Shown one piece after another: positions 4,508 through 6,036 of a DNA stretch of 6,036 nt. How positions within the stretch are numbered: position 1 is the stretch's first letter; the number at the start of each line of letters is the position of its first letter. The notes under the pieces were generated by a model. It was given only the letters and a program-made list of their open reading frames with translations. It had not been told where the DNA came from and searched no databases. This DNA comes from Legionella genomosp. 1. Its GTDB lineage: Bacteria > Pseudomonadota > Gammaproteobacteria > Legionellales > Legionellaceae. Made by a program: the position numbers and the translations under genes. Where the stretch lies: the NCBI GenBank assembly GCA_945889365.1, contig CAMDBQ010000096.1, positions 1 through 6,036 on the forward strand, in the 5' to 3' direction.

Positions 4508-6036
4508 TCTGCGGCAGATCATTACGCTTGGATTTATTAGACGATTTCAGAGGTCGATAGCCCTTAACGGCACGCCATAATTCATCACCACGCCAAGTCG
4601 ATTGGCGTTTTTGGCTATACAGCGCTTGTGATAAAAGATTAATTTGCTGTTTCAATGCAATGTCGTGAATCAGATTATTTAACTGGCTTAAATTGAATAA
4701 CGTAGCTTCCGGCCATTGCATACTTCCCCAGTTAAGTAACGCTAGATGTGTCTCTACAGGATTATTTGTAGCGCACGTCGTGCGCAACCGCGTAAGTGCG
4801 GAGCGTACAGTGTGTTTGGTTTCAACACGTCGATGTCTAAACCACCACCACAAAACGAGGGTCATTAGCCAGGCCATGGCAAATGCAGCTGCTACCCACC
4901 AGGCTAGTTGATGGGTTTGATTGTTTGGTGCGGTTTTAACGGGTTGTGGTGTGGTGATGGTTTGATGTGCCTGCTCAGGAGCCGCTGTTGGTGCGCCTGT
5001 AACTGTGATTTGACGCGCGGGCAATGTCGCTATGTCCTGCGAACCTGTAATCGTATTAAACCAGGGTAATTTGATAGAGGGGATACTCATCTGTCCCGAT
5101 TGGGTTAAGACGTACGTTACTTTTATGGTGCTGATGCCAATTAATTCTTGCTGTCTGAGTGTATTCTTCGTTTCTGACTTTTCCGGGTATACGCTAAATT
5201 GCTCGTTATCAGTAAATTCGAGCGTAGGCAACAATTCTGCGGGCATTCCTTCCGCTTGCAGTGTGATTGTGCGCACTACTGCATCGCCTTTTGCAACGTT
5301 TGCAAGAGCTGGGTTATAGACTTCGGTTAATATGATGCGCTTTGCAGGAAGCCACTGTTGATTGGCATTTTTTGCAGGAATGGGTTTTATGTTGAGAGAC
5401 GTCGCAGGACCGCTTACATGAATACGTCTGGGAACTGCGCCATAAACCACGGCATTGAATGCCGGTGGAATAATCTCTACTTTGCCACTTTTTTGTGAGT
5501 ATATAGCGTATTGTTGTTCATCAACGGCATACTCCATGCCATTCATGGTTGTTTGATAACGACGACCATCACCTAACGGAATCAATAACGCGTCTTCAAC
5601 GTGAGGGGGTTGGTATGCTGCATTCATCAATGGCTTGCGACTGTATAATTTTACCGTATAAATCACTTGTTCATTGATAAAGGGAGCGGACTGACTCACA
5701 TCAGCGTGTAACATTACAGCATCATCTTCAGTCGGTTTAGCGGGGTTGTCAGCTGCTGTTGCCTGCGCACTGGTTGTAATGTTCACTTGACCAGGCCGAC
5801 TATATTGTTGACCCAGTTGAATGGCAGGAATCGTTATGACACCGGGGCGTTTGGCCGTTAACAGGACAATCCACTGGCTTTCAGATTTGGCCACACCATT
5901 CGACGCGGTGTAAGATGTGCTGTGCTCAGTACCAATGATGGTGAAATCTTTCTCTAATGGCGTGACATCAGGCACACCCGCCGAGGACGGTCCATCCAGT
6001 GTCAAGGTTAGGTGAATGGTGTCATCCATGCTTGCT
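4476..6036 (-). CDS. batD: BatD family protein (aerotolerance), 5' end outside window
   Basis: The frame runs to the right edge (520 codons), with codons for Ala-Ser continuing upstream of the Met at 6029. That Met is internal: BatD proteins begin with a signal peptide and a strand leading to the segment seen here. Numbering from Met6029, the large periplasmic part is beta-rich with BatD landmarks: LTLTLDG then PDVTPLEKDFTI (20-31), SQWIVLLTAKRPGVITIPAIQLG (51-73), a second module from about 105 (QVIYTVKLYSRKPL), and YVLTQSGQMSIPSIKLPWFN (306-325). A Thr/Pro/Gln-rich linker (about 347-373) precedes one membrane span (about 375-397) and a helical, basic cytoplasmic tail. BatD belongs to the Bat operon with vWA proteins BatA and BatB and a MoxR-type ATPase, linked to oxygen and stress tolerance. 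The other bat genes would be expected upstream, beyond 6036. The stop at 4476 lies inside the PAP2-family gene. Confidence 0.88.
   Translation of the reverse strand, partial: ASMDDTIHLTLTLDGPSSAGVPDVTPLEKDFTIIGTEHSTSYTASNGVAKSESQWIVLLTAKRPGVITIPAIQLGQQYSRPGQVNITTSAQATAADNPAKPTEDDAVMLHADVSQSAPFINEQVIYTVKLYSRKPLMNAAYQPPHVEDALLIPLGDGRRYQTTMNGMEYAVDEQQYAIYSQKSGKVEIIPPAFNAVVYGAVPRRIHVSGPATSLNIKPIPAKNANQQWLPAKRIILTEVYNPALANVAKGDAVVRTITLQAEGMPAELLPTLEFTDNEQFSVYPEKSETKNTLRQQELIGISTIKVTYVLTQSGQMSIPSIKLPWFNTITGSQDIATLPARQITVTGAPTAAPEQAHQTITTPQPVKTAPNNQTHQLAWWVAAAFAMAWLMTLVLWWWFRHRRVETKHTVRSALTRLRTTCATNNPVETHLALLNWGSMQWPEATLFNLSQLNNLIHDIALKQQINLLSQALYSQKRQSTWRGDELWRAVKGYRPLKSSNKSKRNDLPQINPDVEPLIL

Noticed and set aside
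4306..4560. Plus-strand frame of 84 codons across the PAP2-batD junction
   Set aside because: It lies in another frame of the well-supported PAP2-family gene and then antisense to batD. It has no ribosome-binding site or recognisable domain.

Overview
The window is a chromosomal-looking segment, probably from a gammaproteobacterium. The evidence for that is a BatD-type protein with the usual proteobacterial layout, a Lol-type lipoprotein signal, and TPP-riboswitch-controlled thiamin genes. The moderate-to-low G+C and the combination of genes would fit a Legionellales-like or other host-associated lineage, but this assignment is an inference and is weak. No mobile element, CRISPR array, tRNA, rRNA or phage gene is visible.

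Layout. Bases 1-338 (minus) hold the 5' part of a lipoprotein gene with a DUF2807 (GIN/head-type) domain; it runs off the left edge. Bases 374-3319 (minus) are a tight four-gene thiamin operon transcribed thiE-thiM-thiD-tenA, with overlaps of 17 and 14 nt and a 1-nt gap. Bases 3320-3565 are the control region. It contains a near-consensus sigma70 promoter reading leftward, a TPP (THI-box) riboswitch starting a few bases after the predicted transcription start, a perfect 20-nt palindrome filling the promoter spacer, and a second perfect 16-nt palindrome between the riboswitch and thiE. Bases 3566-4507 (plus) encode a polytopic PAP2/inositol-phosphorylceramide-synthase-like membrane enzyme. Bases 4476-6036 (minus) hold most of batD, which lacks its 5' end and overlaps the PAP2 gene tail to tail by 32 nt.

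How the genes work together. ThiM phosphorylates the thiazole alcohol, ThiD phosphorylates hydroxymethylpyrimidine twice, ThiE joins the two halves to thiamin phosphate, and TenA regenerates hydroxymethylpyrimidine from degraded thiamin. No de novo pyrimidine gene (thiC) or thiazole gene (thiG/S/H/O/F) lies in the window, so this locus reads as a salvage module. TPP made from the product would feed back through the riboswitch. The flanking genes (lipoprotein, PAP2 enzyme, BatD) are envelope proteins with no obvious link to thiamin.

The genes are mostly ordinary. The most noteworthy features are regulatory: the palindrome inside the thi promoter, and a pair of related inverted repeats around the thiE ribosome-binding site that could form alternative structures. 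I see no convincing evidence of a wholly new system.
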